Made by a program: the position numbers and the translations under genes | Notes under the pieces: model-generated | Told to the model about the DNA's origin: nothing | The model's input: only the letters and a program-made list of their open reading frames with translations | Databases searched by the model: none | In this document: positions 9,176 through 18,611 of the stretch, one piece after another | How positions within the stretch are numbered: position 1 is the first letter of the stretch | Layout of the letters: every line of letters begins with the position of its first letter | Source of the DNA: CAYUQT01 sp964446835 | GTDB lineage: Bacteria > Planctomycetota > Phycisphaerae > UBA1845 > JAFGLZ01 | Direction of reading: 5' to 3' | Assembly: GCA_964446835.1 (NCBI GenBank) | Contig: CAYUQT010000019.1 | Span: 74,141 to 138,140, forward strand | DNA length: 64,000 nucleotides

Positions 9176-11908
9176 ATGCCACGTATCTCTATGTTCGTCG
9201 GATCGCTTCTATTGTCCATCATCATGCCTATAGCGTGGGGTGAGGAACCTGCATCATGCCTCTACGTAGCGCCCGACGGGAACGATCAGTGGTCCGGGCG
9301 TCTGGCCCGCCCCAATGAGTCGCGAACCGACGGTCCGCTGGCCTCACTGGCCGGGGCTCGCGATGCCGTCCGCAAACTGAAGGTGGCACGCGTGCCCAGC
9401 GAGCCGATACGGGTCATCGTTGCCGACGGCAGGTACACGCTGGCGGCGCCGATCGTCTTCAAACCCGAAGACAGCGGCAGTCTGGCCGCCCCGATCGTCT
9501 ACGAGGCGGCACCGGGGGCGCACCCCGTTTTCAGCGGGGGGCGTGCCATCACCGGTTTCAAGCCGGGTCCCGACGGCGTGTGGGTGGCCGAGGTTCCCGA
9601 GGTCAAGGCCGGCACGTGGCGATTCGAGCAGCTCTTCGTCAACGGGCGGCGGGCGGTCCTCGCCAGGACTCCGAACACGTTCTACCACTTCATGGTCTCT
9701 CGCGTTGCCTACGACATTGATCCGGCCACCGGCAAGCCCGGTTCGCTGGCCGCCAGGGCCTTCAAGGCCAATCCGAAGGACCTCCAACCCCTGCTGAGCG
9801 TCCCCAAGGACAGGCTCAGCGACGTAATCGTCATGGTCTATCATTCCTGGGAGACTTCGCGGCATCGCATCGCCTCGGTCAATCCGTCCACTCAGACGAT
9901 CATCACCACCGGTTCGGCGGCGTGGGCCTTCTGCGAGTGGGGTGCCCACCAGCGCTATCATCTGGAGAACTTCAAGGAAGCCCTGGATGCCCCGGGTGAA
10001 TGGTTCTGCGACCGCGACGGCATGTTGTACTACAAGCCTCTGCCCGGTGAGGATATGCCCCAGGCTCAGGTGATGGCACCGGCAACCGAGCAGTTCGTTC
10101 GATTTGAAGGCGACACCGATCGGGGGCGGCTCGTCGAATGCATCACACTGAAGGGGTTGGCCTTCCATCATGGGCAGTACATCCTCGAACCGCAGGGTCA
10201 CAGCGATGGCCAGGCCGCGTTCAACCTGCCGGCGGTAGTCCATGCCGACGGGGTCCGGCAGATTACGCTGGATTCCTGTGAGATCGCGCACATCGGCACG
10301 CACGCGATCTGGTTCCGTCGCGGCTGCCAGGACTGCCGCGTGGTGCGAAGCTACCTGCACGATCTGGGTGCCGGTGGCGTGCGGATCGGCGGAGACAACG
10401 ACGCGCCCAAGCCCTCGGAAACGACGGGGCACATCGTCGTCCACAACAACATCATCCGTAACGGCGGCCTGATCGACATGGGGGCGGTTGGCGTGTGGAT
10501 CGGGCACAGTCCCGACAACCAGATCACGCACAACGAGATTGCCGACTTCCGCTACACGGGCATTTCGGCGGGCTGGCGGTGGGGCTACGCAGAGAGCCTG
10601 GCCAAGCGGAATCGCATCGAGTTCAACCACATTCATCATCTCGGCTGGGGCGTACTGAGCGACATGGGCGGCGTCTATACCCTGGGCCCCTCCCAGGGAA
10701 CGACCATCAGCAACAACGTCATCCACGACGTGTATTCGTATGATCTCTACGGCCGCGGGGGCTGGGGATTGTACAACGACGAGGGCAGCACCGATATCGT
10801 GCTGGAAAACAACCTGGTCTACAACGTCAAGACGGGCCTGTATCACCAGCACTACGGCAAGGAGAACGTCGTTCGCAACAATATCCTGGCCTTCAGTATG
10901 GACGGGCAGATCCAGCGGTCTCGCGTCGAGAATCATGTCTCGTTCACTTTTCGCAATAACATTGTGATCTACAAACAGAGCGAACTACTGTCGGGATCCT
11001 GGGCGGACAAGAATGTCGTGGTGGATCACAATCTCTACTGGAACACCTCCGGCACCCCGGTGCGCTTCGCCAATATGAACCTGGAGGCCTGGCAGAGGAC
11101 CGGAAAGGACGCAGGCTCGATCGTGGCCGATCCGCTCTTCGTGGATGCCGCCGGATACGATTTCCGTCTGCGGCCCGATTCGCCGGCGATCAAGATCGGC
11201 TTCCGGCCGTTCGACTTCACCAAGGCGGGCGCCTATGGCGAGACCGAGTGGGTCAAGCTGGCCGGATCGGTGCAGTATTCGAAGGTGGAGTTTGCGCCAC
11301 CGCCTCCGCCACCGTCGCCGTTGACCTTCAAGCAGGATTTTGAAGGGTGCCCGACGGGCGTTCAACCGCCCGATGCCATGACGTTCACAGAGAACAAGGG
11401 CGATTCCATCAGTGTTGTCGAGGAGAACTCCGCAACCGGAAAGCGATGCCTGAAGGTTCAGGATGCCCCCGGCTTGAATCATGCGTTTGATCCTCACTTC
11501 TTCTACGCCCCCCGGCATCTGGAGGGCACGACGAGCTTCTCGTTCGACCTGCGGGTCGAGCCGGGCCAGAAACTGTTCATCGAGTGGCGGGACGATTCTC
11601 AGCCCTATCGGATCGGTCCCACGCTGTGGGTGGCCGACGGCAAATTGACGCTCCACGGTCAGCCGATCATGGATTTTCCATCCCGCCAGTGGGTTCATCT
11701 GGAGATGACGGCCGATCTGGGAGCGAAGGCGAACGGCGCCTGGGACCTGGTCGTGCAGGTTCCCGGACAATCCGCCAGGCGATTCGACAAGATCAAGACA
11801 GGCCACCCCCAGTTCAAGACCCTGCATTGGCTGGGGTTCTCCAGCATGGCGACCGAGAAAGCGGTCTTCTACCTGGACAACCTTCAACTGAGCAACGCCG
11901 CCCAGTAG
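9176..11908 (+). CDS. Secreted parallel beta-helix glycosidase-like protein (GH141-like)
   Basis: The protein has 910 residues with a signal peptide at 1-22. Residues 28-230 hold the start YVAPDGNDQWSG and a segment ending FSGGRAITGF, both typical of GH141/GH120-type beta-helix enzymes. Residues 310-620 form a right-handed parallel beta-helix with many N/D-rich turns (HNNIIRNGG, ISNNVIHDV, FRNNIVIYK). A proline-rich linker (PPPPPPSP) near residue 705 leads to a jelly-roll/laminin-G-like module that probably binds glycan. By family it would cleave fucosyl or xylosyl linkages in polysaccharide. AGGAG at 9161-9165 supports the start. It may share a transcript with the preceding hydrolase gene, 142 bases away. 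Confidence 0.8.
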   Translation: MPRISMFVGSLLLSIIMPIAWGEEPASCLYVAPDGNDQWSGRLARPNESRTDGPLASLAGARDAVRKLKVARVPSEPIRVIVADGRYTLAAPIVFKPEDSGSLAAPIVYEAAPGAHPVFSGGRAITGFKPGPDGVWVAEVPEVKAGTWRFEQLFVNGRRAVLARTPNTFYHFMVSRVAYDIDPATGKPGSLAARAFKANPKDLQPLLSVPKDRLSDVIVMVYHSWETSRHRIASVNPSTQTIITTGSAAWAFCEWGAHQRYHLENFKEALDAPGEWFCDRDGMLYYKPLPGEDMPQAQVMAPATEQFVRFEGDTDRGRLVECITLKGLAFHHGQYILEPQGHSDGQAAFNLPAVVHADGVRQITLDSCEIAHIGTHAIWFRRGCQDCRVVRSYLHDLGAGGVRIGGDNDAPKPSETTGHIVVHNNIIRNGGLIDMGAVGVWIGHSPDNQITHNEIADFRYTGISAGWRWGYAESLAKRNRIEFNHIHHLGWGVLSDMGGVYTLGPSQGTTISNNVIHDVYSYDLYGRGGWGLYNDEGSTDIVLENNLVYNVKTGLYHQHYGKENVVRNNILAFSMDGQIQRSRVENHVSFTFRNNIVIYKQSELLSGSWADKNVVVDHNLYWNTSGTPVRFANMNLEAWQRTGKDAGSIVADPLFVDAAGYDFRLRPDSPAIKIGFRPFDFTKAGAYGETEWVKLAGSVQYSKVEFAPPPPPPSPLTFKQDFEGCPTGVQPPDAMTFTENKGDSISVVEENSATGKRCLKVQDAPGLNHAFDPHFFYAPRHLEGTTSFSFDLRVEPGQKLFIEWRDDSQPYRIGPTLWVADGKLTLHGQPIMDFPSRQWVHLEMTADLGAKANGAWDLVVQVPGQSARRFDKIKTGHPQFKTLHWLGFSSMATEKAVFYLDNLQLSNAAQ

Positions 11909-11931
11909 CGGCCGGGCATGTTCGGGCAACA

Positions 11932-12001
11932 GACGAGGTCGACGGGTCTCGAAGCGGACTCTCCGGTACCGAGCGAGGCTCGCCCAGAGGCCGGCCTCGT
12001 C
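11932..12001. terminator. Inverted repeat between converging genes, possible bidirectional terminator
   Basis: Between the stop codons of the beta-helix and glycosyltransferase genes, GACGAGG (11932-11938) pairs with CCTCGTC (11995-12001). Inside it a smaller stem CGAGC/GCTCG (about 11970-11982) can form. There is no T-run on either strand, so this is only a weak terminator candidate. Confidence 0.25.
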
Positions 12002-12008
12002 GAGACCG

Positions 12009-13316
12009 TCATGTCCATGAGGTCGGTACGGAAAACTGGCGATAGACCTCCAGCGTCCGCTCGGTCATCTCGTCGGCGGTGCTGAGCGAGGCACTGTAGA
12101 CGGTGGGCGATTTCGCCCAGGCCGAGAGGCGTTGGGCCAGGCTTTCGGCGTCGTTCACATCAAACAGGTACGACGAATCGGTGACGAGTTCGGCGATGCC
12201 GTCTACACGGCTGGCCAGCACCGGCGTCCCCGTGGCCAGTGCCTCCAATACGACCAGGGGCAGGTTCTCGGGCCAGATGCTCGGGATGACCAGAACGTCC
12301 AACTCGCCGAAGACCTGGATCATCTTGGCCGACGGTACGGCACCGAGATATTCGACATTGAGGCCTTTGGCCAGTTCCCTCAATCGCACGAGGTAGGCAG
12401 GGTCGACGGCCTTGCCGGCCAGGCGAATGCGCGTTCGGGTCCACCCGAGCTGTCGAACGGCCTCCAGCAGCAAGTGAACTCCCTTGTGTGCGGCCAGCGC
12501 GCCAGCGTAGCCGATCGTCAGGTCCTCGGGCGGTTTGGCGGCTTGGGACGGGGTGGCACCCACGGGGCGCCGTGCGGCGAACCAGTTCGGTTCGATCCCG
12601 TAGGGGATCGTGAAGGAACGTCGATGTCCAAGATGCGGGGAGATCTTCGCCTCGGCCGTTCGCGAGGGAAAGATGATCGCGTGGGCGTTGTGCAGGACCT
12701 CGGTCAGCCAACCGTTGCGGGCGAACCAGCGTCGCACCTCGTGCATGGGAACACCGCGCCGGCAGCACTGGACGACGAACATGGGGGGCAGCAAGAGGTC
12801 TCTCGCCAGCGGGATTCGGGCCAGCGTGCGTGGAAATGGCTTGGGATGCGTGGCCGCGATGCAGCGGAGGCATTCCCGTCCGTTTCGCCGTCCCTCACAG
12901 ATGTTCTGATGGTAGTGAAAGAGCGTGTGCTTGGGGCAGATCCACCAGAAGTCCATCACCGTGAAGACCGCGGGGATGTGCATCTGCCGAGCCGCGGCGA
13001 AGAGGCCCAGACCGATATGGGCCGGATTGGCAATGTGAATCAGGTCGGGTTTCTCCTCGCGAAGCAGCGGCATCAGCGCCTCGGCGGGCAGTCCCTGGAC
13101 GCCCATCCAGGCCCGCGACGGATAGTGCTTGACTCCCGGGTCGTTCTCCAGCGCCGTCCCCAGTGGCAGCTCGGGCCCTCGATTCTCCGGATCGCCCGCG
13201 AGAACGACCGTCTGGTGTCCCCGTGCCCGCAAACCTCGCGTCAGGATGGAGATGTACCTCTCCGTTCCCTGGGCGTAGCCCCGCCCGTACTGCATCGTTG
13301 CGTAGAGTACCTTCAT
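12009..13316 (-). CDS. Group 4 glycosyltransferase
   Basis: The protein has 435 residues in a two-domain GT-B fold. The N-terminal domain begins MKVLYATMQYGRGYAQGTER, where the glycine-rich loop faces the acceptor. A four-cysteine cluster (CPKH, then CEG and CLRC) lies near residues 125-155, as in a subset of GT4 enzymes. The C-terminal donor domain has the usual GYAGALAAHKG segment and the EX7E-like stretch PENLPLVVLEALATGTPV. It would transfer a sugar from a nucleotide donor to a surface glycan in the cytoplasm. The frame is open far upstream, but the family alignment starts at the ATG at 13316. It is divergent from wecB, 287 bases away, which suggests both act in surface polysaccharide synthesis. 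Confidence 0.9.
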   Translation of the reverse strand: MKVLYATMQYGRGYAQGTERYISILTRGLRARGHQTVVLAGDPENRGPELPLGTALENDPGVKHYPSRAWMGVQGLPAEALMPLLREEKPDLIHIANPAHIGLGLFAAARQMHIPAVFTVMDFWWICPKHTLFHYHQNICEGRRNGRECLRCIAATHPKPFPRTLARIPLARDLLLPPMFVVQCCRRGVPMHEVRRWFARNGWLTEVLHNAHAIIFPSRTAEAKISPHLGHRRSFTIPYGIEPNWFAARRPVGATPSQAAKPPEDLTIGYAGALAAHKGVHLLLEAVRQLGWTRTRIRLAGKAVDPAYLVRLRELAKGLNVEYLGAVPSAKMIQVFGELDVLVIPSIWPENLPLVVLEALATGTPVLASRVDGIAELVTDSSYLFDVNDAESLAQRLSAWAKSPTVYSASLSTADEMTERTLEVYRQFSVPTSWT

Positions 13317-13603
13317 GGACGGCCAGCCTGTTGCGCGAAAACTGAACGCTCGAAACGGAACCTCGCAGGCCCCGGCACACCCGAGCGTCGGACGGTCATG
13401 GTATCCCATCCGGACCCACCGGGCCATCCGTTGAATCCACCGGCGGGCGAGACTATGATGACCCACCCCTTGTTTCCATTGCGGTCCATCGATGCGACCG
13501 TGGTGTACGGGCTCGATGGGACGGTAGTGACGTCGGACGAACGCTGCGCGGCAGAGGCGCTGCGTCGCATGATGTGTCGCGTATTCGGAAGGTGGTACCG
13601 CGC
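13317..13603. other. Intergenic region between divergent glycan genes
   Basis: This 287-base stretch separates the start codons of the glycosyltransferase (minus) and wecB (plus) and must hold promoters for both. No clear -35/-10 pair, hairpin or small gene was found. Open frames crossing it are continuations of shadow frames. Confidence 0.5.
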
Positions 13604-14737
13604 ATGAAACGTGTCCTGGCTGTCTTCGGCACACGCCCCGAGGTCATCAAGCTCGCACCGGTGGTCTATGCCCTCCGGAGCCGGGCCGATCAGGTGGCCC
13701 TGACACTCTGTTCTACCGGACAGCATCGGCAAATGCTGGATGACACACTGGCCGCGGTGGAACTGACCCCGGACATCGATCTCAAGATCATGCAGGCCGC
13801 TCAGCACCCCAGCGATGTGTTCGGTCGCCTCATGCTGACCCTCCGCCCCATCCTCGACGAGGTCAAGCCGGATGTCGTGGTCGTTCAGGGCGACACGACG
13901 ACGGTGGCGGCTGCCTCGTTGGCCACGTATCTGTACGGGGGCAAGGTGGCCCACGTCGAGGCCGGGCTGCGCACGCACGACAAGCGGGCTCCCTTCCCCG
14001 AAGAGATCAACCGGCGCGTGACGGGCGTCGTTGCCGATTACCACTTCGCCCCGACCCAGCGGGCCTGCGATGCCCTGTTGGCCGAAGGAGTGCCCCCGAC
14101 CGATGTCTTTCTGACCGGAAACACGGTCGTGGACGCCCTTCGGTGGATGAAGACCCGCCTGGCCGATCGCCCCGCCAAGGAAGGCCTGATCACCGCCGGC
14201 CGGCGGCTTGTTCTGGTGACCGCTCATCGGCGCGAGAGTTTCGGACAGCCGTTCCGAGACCTGTGCTGGGCGCTTCGAGACGTGGCCGAGCGGTTCGAAG
14301 ACGTCGAACTGATCTATCCTGTGCACCTGAACCCCAACGTCCAGCAGCCGGTTCATGACATCCTGGGCCACTGCCGCGGCGTCCGCCTGATCGAGCCGTT
14401 GGGCTACGCAGATTTCGTGTCTCTGCTGGTGCGTGCCCATCTGATCATCACCGATTCCGGCGGGGTTCAGGAGGAGGCTCCTTCGATCGGCAAGCCTGTC
14501 CTCGTGCTCCGCGAGAAGACCGAGCGCCCTGAAGGGGTGGCCACTGGCGTGGTTCGCCTGGTCGGTACGTCCCGCGAGCGGATCGTGACAGAGGCCTCGC
14601 GTCTGCTCAGTGATCCGGCGGCTTATGCCGAGATGGCCCGCGAGGTGAACGTCTACGGCGACGGCAAGGCTTCGGCCCGAATTGCCGAGGTCATTGCCGA
14701 CGGTCGGATGACAACCCCGCCGTTCCACTACCCCTGA
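13604..14737 (+). CDS. wecB: UDP-N-acetylglucosamine 2-epimerase (non-hydrolysing)
   Basis: The 377-residue protein interconverts UDP-GlcNAc and UDP-ManNAc in the cytoplasm, feeding surface polysaccharides. Family motifs are all present: FGTRPEVIKLAPV at the N-terminus, VQGDTTT, HVEAGLRTHDKRAPFPEE (UDP and catalytic acid region), TAHRRESFGQPF, HLNPNVQQPV and TDSGGVQEEAPS. The start is fixed by GGAAGGTGG (13587-13595), 8 bases before the ATG; an in-frame upstream start ten codons earlier is unlikely. It is divergent from the glycosyltransferase gene. Confidence 0.95.
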   Translation: MKRVLAVFGTRPEVIKLAPVVYALRSRADQVALTLCSTGQHRQMLDDTLAAVELTPDIDLKIMQAAQHPSDVFGRLMLTLRPILDEVKPDVVVVQGDTTTVAAASLATYLYGGKVAHVEAGLRTHDKRAPFPEEINRRVTGVVADYHFAPTQRACDALLAEGVPPTDVFLTGNTVVDALRWMKTRLADRPAKEGLITAGRRLVLVTAHRRESFGQPFRDLCWALRDVAERFEDVELIYPVHLNPNVQQPVHDILGHCRGVRLIEPLGYADFVSLLVRAHLIITDSGGVQEEAPSIGKPVLVLREKTERPEGVATGVVRLVGTSRERIVTEASRLLSDPAAYAEMAREVNVYGDGKASARIAEVIADGRMTTPPFHYP

Positions 14738-14861
14738 ACCGTCCGGTTTCCGGCCGACCGGTCAGAAACGGGCCTGTCGGCGTTGCCATTCACGAGGATT
14801 GCACAACTCTCCGGGTGGGTTTAGACTCACGCCTTCCGTTTGGCTGTTGGTCCCGTGGAAT

Positions 14862-14894
14862 CGTGCGAAAGCACGCCCCCGCTGCACGGCGGGG
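14862..14894 (+). promoter_or_regulatory. Two tandem hairpins in the leader of the Gfo/Idh gene
   Basis: Stem CGTGC (14862-14866) pairs with GCACG (14871-14875) around a GAAA tetraloop of the GNRA class. One base later CCCCGC (14877-14882) pairs with GCGGGG (14889-14894) around TGCACG. The second stem ends 12 bases before the ribosome site GAGAGG (14907-14912). The arrangement suggests a structured leader, either a stability element or a regulatory RNA. It matches no riboswitch class I recognise. Confidence 0.4.
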
Positions 14895-14920
14895 TGGTCA
14901 TTCAGTGAGAGGTAAGAATC

Positions 14921-16285
14921 ATGGCAGTGAATCCACAAACCACCGGTGGCGACAGCGGTTGCCAGGCATCGACCGGGATTGGGTCCTCCTCCACACGACG
15001 TTCGCTGCTTCGCAATGCGGCGATCGGCGCGGCGGCACTCGGGTTGAATACCCGCGCCCGCGGGCAGGAGAAACCGGTCAGTGCGAACGAGAAGATTACC
15101 GTCGGCCTGGTCGGCTGCGGCGGTATGGGGTTTTACAACATGGAGGACTTCAAGCGGAGTCCCTATGTGAAGATGGCCGCCGTGTGCGACGTAGACTCGC
15201 GCCGCTTGGCCGAAGGGGCGCAGAAGGCCGGTGGCGCCGGCATCGCCCAGTACAAAGACTACCGGCACATGATCGATCGGAAGGACATCGACGTAATCAT
15301 CTGTGCCACGCCCGACCACTGGCATGCCCTGGTCATGATAGCGGCCTGTCAGGCCGGCAAGGACGTCTATGTCGAGAAGCCCATCGCCCACAACATCCGC
15401 GAGGGCCGGTTGATGGTCGACGCGGCCCGGCGTTACGGCCGTGTTGTCCAGGTGGGAACGCAGCAGCGGAGCGGTGAACACTTCCAGAAGGCTCGCGACA
15501 TCGTCATGAGCGGTAAGCTCGGCAAGATTCAGTGGTGCCGCACATGGAACTACGGCAACATCGCCCCCGAGGGATTCGGCTACAAGTCCGACTGTGCCGC
15601 ACCCGCCGAGGTGGACTACGATATGTGGCTTGGGCCGGCACCCAAGCGGCCGTTCAATCCAAACCGCTTCCACTATCAATGGCGGTATTTCTTCGACTAT
15701 GCCGGTGGCATGGTTGCCGACTGGGGCGTTCACGTCATGGACATCGTGATGTGGAACATGAACGCCAAGTATCCCAAGTCCGTCACAGCGGTGGGTGGTA
15801 AGTACTGCCTGACCGACAATCGCGACGTGCCCGACACCATCGAGGTCACCTATGACTTCGGCGACTGGATCATGACCTACTCGCTCCGCGAGGGCAACCA
15901 GATCATCGACTACGGACAGCACTACGGCACCAGCTTCCACGGCACCAACGGCACCCTGGTCGTCAATCGCGGCGGCTTCGAGGTCTATCCCGAGAAGAAA
16001 CGCAAGGGCGACAAGGATGAGCTGCTGATGGAGGCCGTCAGGAGCAAAGGCAGCGATCAGCACTGGCCACACGTTCAGAACTTCATCGATTGCGTCAAGA
16101 CCCGTAAGCGCCCGATCGCCGACATCGAGGACATCCACTACAGCACGGCCTGCTCCCATCTGGGCAACATCGCCTACCTGACCGGGCGGCGCGTGTACTG
16201 GGATGGCCAGAAGGAACAGATCGTCGGAGACGAACAGGCCAACCGCATGACGACCCGCGTCTATCGTAAGCCGTACGAACTGTAG
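14921..16285 (+). CDS. Tat-exported Gfo/Idh/MocA-family oxidoreductase
   Basis: The protein has 454 residues. A twin-arginine signal (STRRSLLRNAA, residues 23-33, then a hydrophobic stretch) indicates export in folded form with its cofactor. The Rossmann domain carries VGLVGCGGMG, and the EKP dyad of the family is in VYVEKPIAHN. The C-terminal alpha/beta domain includes YAGGMVADWGVHVMDI, where the catalytic histidine of the family usually sits. It probably binds NAD(P) tightly and oxidises or hydrolyses a sugar in the periplasm; planctomycetes carry many such exported paralogues. GAGAGG (14907-14912) supports the start. The HEAT-protein gene follows 24 bases downstream. Confidence 0.9.
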   Translation: MAVNPQTTGGDSGCQASTGIGSSSTRRSLLRNAAIGAAALGLNTRARGQEKPVSANEKITVGLVGCGGMGFYNMEDFKRSPYVKMAAVCDVDSRRLAEGAQKAGGAGIAQYKDYRHMIDRKDIDVIICATPDHWHALVMIAACQAGKDVYVEKPIAHNIREGRLMVDAARRYGRVVQVGTQQRSGEHFQKARDIVMSGKLGKIQWCRTWNYGNIAPEGFGYKSDCAAPAEVDYDMWLGPAPKRPFNPNRFHYQWRYFFDYAGGMVADWGVHVMDIVMWNMNAKYPKSVTAVGGKYCLTDNRDVPDTIEVTYDFGDWIMTYSLREGNQIIDYGQHYGTSFHGTNGTLVVNRGGFEVYPEKKRKGDKDELLMEAVRSKGSDQHWPHVQNFIDCVKTRKRPIADIEDIHYSTACSHLGNIAYLTGRRVYWDGQKEQIVGDEQANRMTTRVYRKPYEL

Positions 16286-16309
16286 CGGACCGGCAAAGGA
16301 GGACGAACC

Positions 16310-18487
16310 ATGAAGACTCTTCGATGGATCGCTGCCCCGTTGCTGGCGCTGACCAGCGCGACGTGGGCTGCCGAAACGGACGTTTCCCGGCTGATCAACC
16401 AGCTCCGCGAACCGGCCACCCGGACGCAGGCCTCGCTGATGCTGGTCGAAATGGGTGCCCCGGCAATCAGCTCATTGATGGGCAACGTCTGCGATAAGGA
16501 TACCGCGATCGCCACCTGGTCCTGCGAGACGATACGACGGATCGTCCTGCGGGCCCGCGATCGGGGAGCCGCGTACGACCGGACACAGCTCTGTGCTGTG
16601 CTGATCGATGTTCTGAAGACCGATACGCGTCCGGCCGCCCGGGAACTCGCTGCCGAGATGCTCGGCCTGATCGGTCGAGACGAGTCGGTGGCCCCCCTGA
16701 AAGAGGCCCTCCGGTGTGACTGTGTGCGCCCGTTTGCCATGTCGGCCCTCCAGCAGATTCCGGATAAGGCAGCCGCCGAAGCCCTCGTCGGCTTTGCCAA
16801 GTCGGCACCGCGGACGGAGGATCGGGTCGATGCGATTCGATGCCTGGGCCAGAGAGGCTGCAAGGTCTCACTGGGTGCGCTCAGCAGTTGGGTGAAGGAT
16901 AAGGATGTTGCCATTCAAATGGCGGCGGTCAGCGCTCTGGCAGAGGCGGGCGACCTGGCCGCGCTGCCGACAATTCTGGGCCTGATCGACAAGGGTGCCG
17001 ATCTGGTCAAGGCGGCGGCCATGCAGGCCGGCTTGAAGCTGGCCGAAGTTGCCATCGATCAGGGCAAGAAGGACAAGGCCCTGGGCGTGTACGACAAGCT
17101 CGCGGGGATGCCCGTGAGTTCGGTCTACCGCTCTGCGGTCATTGCCGGCTACGCGCGGGTGGCCGGCAAGATCGGCGCCGCACGTCTGATCGGCCTGCTG
17201 GGCAAATTCGGTGCTCAGGCCGATGCCCAGATCATTGAGGCGCTCAGCCGGATCACCGGCGGCGAAGTGACCGCAGCGATTGTGGAAGGCTACGGTAAGG
17301 CGACCGCCGATGTGAAGGTTGCCCTTCTGACGACTCTGGGGTGGCGCAGCGATCCACAGGGTTCCGACACCCTGTTGGCCGGCGCCAAGGATACCGACGT
17401 GAAGGTGGCCGTGGCGGCGATCGAGGCGATGGGCGCGATCGGCAACGCCAAGTTCGAACCGGCCATCAGTCAGGCCCTCACCCAGGGCGCGTCGATGGTC
17501 AAGGCGGCTGCCGTTCGGGCCGTCCTGTCGACCGTCCAGAGGCTCAGCCGCGAGGACCGCGTCAAGAATGAGGCGCAGATTGCCAAGCTGTCACAGGACA
17601 TCCTGGCCAACTCTCCTGATGACGCCGGCAAGGTGACGGCGCTGAATGCCATCGCCGAGTTGGGCTGCAAGCCCCTGATCGGCGAGGTGGAGAAGCTGCT
17701 GGCAGCCGCCCCGCCCGAAGTGCGTCAGGCGGCGGTGCGAGCCTATGCGGCCATTGCCGACAAGCTCGACGCCAGGGCGAATCAGGGCCAGGCCCTGGCC
17801 ATGTACAACCGTCTGATCGACATGGGTGCCGTTTCGGCCGACCGATTCCAGGCGGTTGCCGATCGGATGAAGGCCTGCGGCGACAAGTCGAACCTGGCCG
17901 AACGGCTCGGCGTGATCACCCAGTGGTACCTCGTCGGCCCATGGGCCAATCCGAACTCCGAGGCGTTCGACAAAGTCTTCTTCCCCGAGAAAGAGATCGA
18001 ACTGGGAAAGACCTACAAGGAAGGCGGCAAGGATCTGAAGTGGAAGCCCGTCACGACGGGTGATCTGGCAGGTCGGTTGAACCTCCGCCAGGTGGTCGTC
18101 GATGCGGAGAACGTCGCCGCCTACGCCTATGCCGAGGTCAATAGCGACATCGATCAGGACGTCGTCTTCAAAGCCGGCAGCGATGACGGCATGAAGTTCT
18201 GGCTGAACGGAAAACAACTCTTCGCCAAGAACGAGCCGCGGGCCCTCACACCGGACATGGACACCATTCCCGGCAGACTGAACAAGGGTGTCAACCGGAT
18301 CCTGATCAAGGTGCTCAACGGCGTCGGTCTCTGGGAGCTTCACGTTCGCGTGACCTCCCCGGACGGAAAGCCGCTCAGGCTCAAGGTTCGCCCGGCCGTG
18401 GCGGTGCCACCGCCTCCGCCGCCGCCGCCCCCCCCGGCCCCTGCCAAGCCGGCGGAAGCAAAACCCGCTCCGACTACACAGAAGTAG
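16310..18487 (+). CDS. Secreted HEAT-repeat protein with C-terminal PA14-like domain
   Basis: The protein has 725 residues. Residues 1-20 look like a signal peptide (LRWIAAPLLALTSATWAA). Residues 25-520 are alanine-rich helical HEAT-type repeats (for example VAVAAIEAMGAIGNAKFEPA). Residues 540-690 form a beta-rich module with a GSDDGMKFWLNGKQLF segment, which resembles PA14-like sugar-binding folds. The protein ends with ten consecutive prolines and an Ala/Pro/Lys-rich tail. It is likely a periplasmic scaffold or binding partner of the upstream oxidoreductase, which is an inference from proximity alone. AGGAGG at 16298-16303 is a near-perfect ribosome site. Confidence 0.82.
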   Translation: MKTLRWIAAPLLALTSATWAAETDVSRLINQLREPATRTQASLMLVEMGAPAISSLMGNVCDKDTAIATWSCETIRRIVLRARDRGAAYDRTQLCAVLIDVLKTDTRPAARELAAEMLGLIGRDESVAPLKEALRCDCVRPFAMSALQQIPDKAAAEALVGFAKSAPRTEDRVDAIRCLGQRGCKVSLGALSSWVKDKDVAIQMAAVSALAEAGDLAALPTILGLIDKGADLVKAAAMQAGLKLAEVAIDQGKKDKALGVYDKLAGMPVSSVYRSAVIAGYARVAGKIGAARLIGLLGKFGAQADAQIIEALSRITGGEVTAAIVEGYGKATADVKVALLTTLGWRSDPQGSDTLLAGAKDTDVKVAVAAIEAMGAIGNAKFEPAISQALTQGASMVKAAAVRAVLSTVQRLSREDRVKNEAQIAKLSQDILANSPDDAGKVTALNAIAELGCKPLIGEVEKLLAAAPPEVRQAAVRAYAAIADKLDARANQGQALAMYNRLIDMGAVSADRFQAVADRMKACGDKSNLAERLGVITQWYLVGPWANPNSEAFDKVFFPEKEIELGKTYKEGGKDLKWKPVTTGDLAGRLNLRQVVVDAENVAAYAYAEVNSDIDQDVVFKAGSDDGMKFWLNGKQLFAKNEPRALTPDMDTIPGRLNKGVNRILIKVLNGVGLWELHVRVTSPDGKPLRLKVRPAVAVPPPPPPPPPPAPAKPAEAKPAPTTQK
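18405..18445 (+). repeat. Cytosine-rich triplet run encoding polyproline
   Basis: A run of CCN triplets (CCACCGCCTCCG and similar, then a block of C) encodes ten consecutive prolines near the end of the HEAT-repeat protein. Such tracts slip easily in replication and can stall ribosomes unless elongation factor P acts. Confidence 0.7.
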
Positions 18488-18522
18488 TGAGAGGCACGGG
18501 TGTTTCTGAGTGATGTTAACAG

Positions 18523-18555
18523 CGGGCGGCAACACGAGTTGCCGCCCGTTTGGTT
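18523..18555 (+). terminator. Rho-independent terminator after the HEAT-repeat gene
   Basis: An 11-base GC-rich stem, CGGGCGGCAAC (18523-18533) with GTTGCCGCCCG (18538-18548), encloses the loop ACGA and is followed by TTTGGTTTT. It ends transcription of the oxidoreductase/HEAT pair 36 bases after the stop codon and separates them from the MFS gene. Confidence 0.85.
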
Positions 18556-18611
18556 TTCCGTGTGTCGCGTTCGGTTGACTTGATCCTCTGCTCCACTATC
18601 ATGCACAGACT

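Noticed and set aside
9344..10936. 530-codon antisense frame inside the beta-helix gene
   Set aside because: It is fully opposite a gene with signal peptide and beta-helix pattern and has no start signal.
12132..13607. 491-codon plus-strand frame opposite the glycosyltransferase and overlapping the start of wecB
   Set aside because: It has no family match and would conflict with two strong genes.
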